The notes beneath the pieces were generated by a model, which saw only the letters and a list, made by a program, of their open reading frames with translations, had not been told where the DNA came from and did no database searches. From the NCBI GenBank assembly GCA_030612605.1, contig JAUWNO010000151.1, positions 1 through 5,888 on the forward strand: a stretch of 5,888 nt of DNA, written 5' to 3'. The position numbers and the translations under genes were made by a program. This DNA comes from Armatimonadota bacterium (GTDB lineage: Bacteria > Cloacimonadota > Cloacimonadia > Cloacimonadales > TCS61). Every line of letters starts with the position of its first letter. The first letter of the stretch is position 1. Of this stretch, positions 4,551 through 5,888 are shown piece by piece.

Positions 4551-5888
4551 CTATTTCATCAGGATCATTTTGTTTATTGCTTTTGATTTCCCACCAATTC
4601 TTAATTGATAGAGATAAACGCCACTTCCAACTGGAAGATTATTTTCATCTCTTCCATCCCAAATAATTGAAGATTGATTATTGAAAATTGAATATTGCTT
4701 TATCTTTTGTCCTTTGATGTTATAAATTATCAACTCCGTGTTCTCCGTGCTCTCTGTGGTGAATTGTATTGTTGTGGATGGATTGAACGGGTTGGGATAA
4801 TTATACATCGTAATTTGCGGTTGAGGCACTTCCTCGTTTTCGATTGATACGCCCCAGGCATCCGGGAATTCAATATCCAGAGCTGCATACGTTAAAATAC
4901 CACCATTATTCAAACCATTACCCTGAATATAAGATCCAAAATCATTGTCATCCAGATAGAATAAATGAATTTTACCTTGATAATTTCCTGGGTTATTGCT
5001 GATAATTTCAATTACATCGCCAGGATATACATAACATGGAATCTGATCTGCCATTTCCGGAGTTTCATTTGCATTCAGAAAGATAGGTTCAGACCAGGTC
5101 TGTCCATAATCTGCTGAAATTATAATGGCAATTTCCGGAGTATCTTCCCAGGCTGCAAATGAATCATCTCCATCATAAAACCTTTTTGCTTTTGTTCCAT
5201 CCGACCAAACAGAAACCATCCAGTTATCGTTGTGAGCAGTTTTGAAGTTGTTTTCATGGAAAGCCTTATTTCCCTCAGGATAATAAATTGGCCAACTGTA
5301 AACCCACTCGGGCCAGCCATCTTCATCGAATGAATCAACCAGACCATCCTCATCCAAATCCCAGGGAACCATCGGAATATTATCATTCGGATTTGCTCCT
5401 TCAACGTAAAGGTCGTAGAAACTGAATTCATGGGTTATTAAATCAAAAACGAATTCCTTCGGATAAACCTGGCACCAGGCAGGATAAGAATATCCGGGAC
5501 TGTTCTCAACCTCAAAGGTAATTCCCATTGTACCAGACCAGCTAATCTTAGTGCCATATTCTTTGATGATAACATTCATATGACCAGAGTTCCAAATTTC
5601 CTGTATTACAAGATAAGGAATCAAAGGTATTGTCTCATCGGAATAAAGATAAGCAGTTCCGTCTTCGTTTAGAGGGTTCCACTGGTCAAAAAGATAGCTT
5701 TCAGAATAATATTCAAATGGTCCTTCACCATAGTTTTCATTAACAAGAACAAATACATCACTTAAAGCGTTATCATAGCCGATTAGATATCCTGCATACA
5801 CAACGATATTCTCATAGACAGTACAACTTTTGAAGGCTATAATATCATTCCAGGCATTCATTTGTTCTATGGTTCTATAATTCCACTC
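4551..5888 (-). CDS. BNR/Asp-box-type secreted protein with type IX sorting domain (N-terminus outside window)
   Basis: The frame is open from the window edge at 5888 to a TAG at 4553-4551, giving 445 visible residues. The Met codon at 5861 is internal: the preceding codons read EWNYRTIEQ and match WSYRTIEQ at residues 238-245 of the downstream paralogue. About 237 N-terminal residues, probably with a signal peptide, should therefore lie outside the window. A perfect Asp-box, SADYGQTW, is encoded at 5094-5117. Relative to its paralogue it has an extra segment of about 30 residues containing DLDEDGLVDSFDEDG (5316-5360), which resembles DxDxDGxxD calcium-binding loops of thrombospondin-3 or dockerin type. 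The sorting domain begins at about 4805 (YNYPNPFNPSTTI) and ends KMILMK. Two of its loops are encoded by tandem repeats. No catalytic residues are recognisable; substrate and function are unknown. It is followed after 75 bp by its paralogue. Confidence 0.85.
   Translation of the reverse strand, partial: EWNYRTIEQMNAWNDIIAFKSCTVYENIVVYAGYLIGYDNALSDVFVLVNENYGEGPFEYYSESYLFDQWNPLNEDGTAYLYSDETIPLIPYLVIQEIWNSGHMNVIIKEYGTKISWSGTMGITFEVENSPGYSYPAWCQVYPKEFVFDLITHEFSFYDLYVEGANPNDNIPMVPWDLDEDGLVDSFDEDGWPEWVYSWPIYYPEGNKAFHENNFKTAHNDNWMVSVWSDGTKAKRFYDGDDSFAAWEDTPEIAIIISADYGQTWSEPIFLNANETPEMADQIPCYVYPGDVIEIISNNPGNYQGKIHLFYLDDNDFGSYIQGNGLNNGGILTYAALDIEFPDAWGVSIENEEVPQPQITMYNYPNPFNPSTTIQFTTESTENTELIIYNIKGQKIKQYSIFNNQSSIIWDGRDENNLPVGSGVYLYQLRIGGKSKAINKMILMK
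4666..4697. repeat. 7-bp tandem repeat inside the sorting domain of the partial BNR-type gene
   Basis: On the plus strand the units are ATTGAAG, ATTGATT, ATTGAAA, ATTGAAT and ATTG, i.e. about 4.6 copies of ATTGAAN. On the minus strand this encodes QYSIFNNQSSI in the variable loop between IKGQKIK and WDG. Because 7 is not a multiple of 3, successive units are read in different frames. The unit length equals that of the intergenic array at 64-98, but the consensus differs. Confidence 0.75.
4734..4760. repeat. Three 9-bp tandem units in the sorting domain of the partial BNR-type gene
   Basis: On the minus strand the units are ACCACAGAG, AGCACGGAG and AACACGGAG, with consensus ANCACRGAG. They encode three triplets, TTE, STE and NTE, just before the ELIIYN strand. 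The array sits at the position corresponding to 2844-2870 in the paralogue and is the better preserved of the two. Confidence 0.75.

Noticed and set aside
4666..4697. CRISPR-like array
   Set aside because: The units are 7 bp and directly adjacent, with no spacers; no cas genes are present.
5120..5431. 103-residue minus-strand open frame
   Set aside because: It lies wholly inside the right-hand BNR-type gene in another frame, with no ribosome site and no recognisable domain; a shadow frame.
2637..5888. Sialidase enzyme assignment for the BNR-type genes
   Set aside because: Asp-box motifs alone do not show catalysis. I cannot identify the arginine triad, nucleophilic tyrosine or acid residues of sialidases.

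Overview
The window looks like low-GC chromosome from a bacterium of the Fibrobacteres-Chlorobi-Bacteroidetes (FCB) side of the tree, or an allied candidate phylum; Cloacimonadota is my best guess. The evidence is three secreted-protein genes ending in the NPFNP(S/T)TTI ... IYNIKGQK ... W(D/N)G(T/R)DENN ... SG(I/V)Y family of C-terminal sorting domains (type A, type IX secretion, FlgD-Ig-like), together with strong AGGAGG Shine-Dalgarno sites in front of two of them. Strict Bacteroidota usually lack such sites. The phylum is an inference, not a demonstration.

Layout: 1-57 is the tail of a plus-strand membrane-protein-like gene. A 43-bp spacer built almost entirely of a degenerate 7-bp tandem repeat leads into a complete DUF58/VWA-like gene (101-982, plus). 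A 48-bp convergent gap follows. Then three minus-strand genes run from right to left: a partial BNR/Asp-box secreted protein (4551-5888, N-terminus outside the window), its full-length paralogue (2637-4475), and a seven-bladed FG-GAP beta-propeller protein (1031-2542). The gaps between them are 75 and 94 bp and each holds a palindrome, so the three could be co-transcribed. All three appear to be exported and to carry the same kind of sorting tail, which suggests surface or released proteins.

The most unusual feature is the repeat content of the sorting domains. The loop between IKGQK and W(D/N)G is encoded by a different repeat-like sequence in each gene: a 16-bp palindrome, a 49-bp cloverleaf-like double hairpin, and a 7-bp tandem repeat. 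A second loop, just before the ELxIYN strand, is encoded by three 9-bp tandem units in both BNR-type genes. All are in frame. The full-length BNR gene also looks mosaic: its sorting domain resembles the upstream paralogue on one side of the cloverleaf element and the unrelated FG-GAP gene on the other. I see no tRNA, rRNA, CRISPR array, transposase or phage gene.
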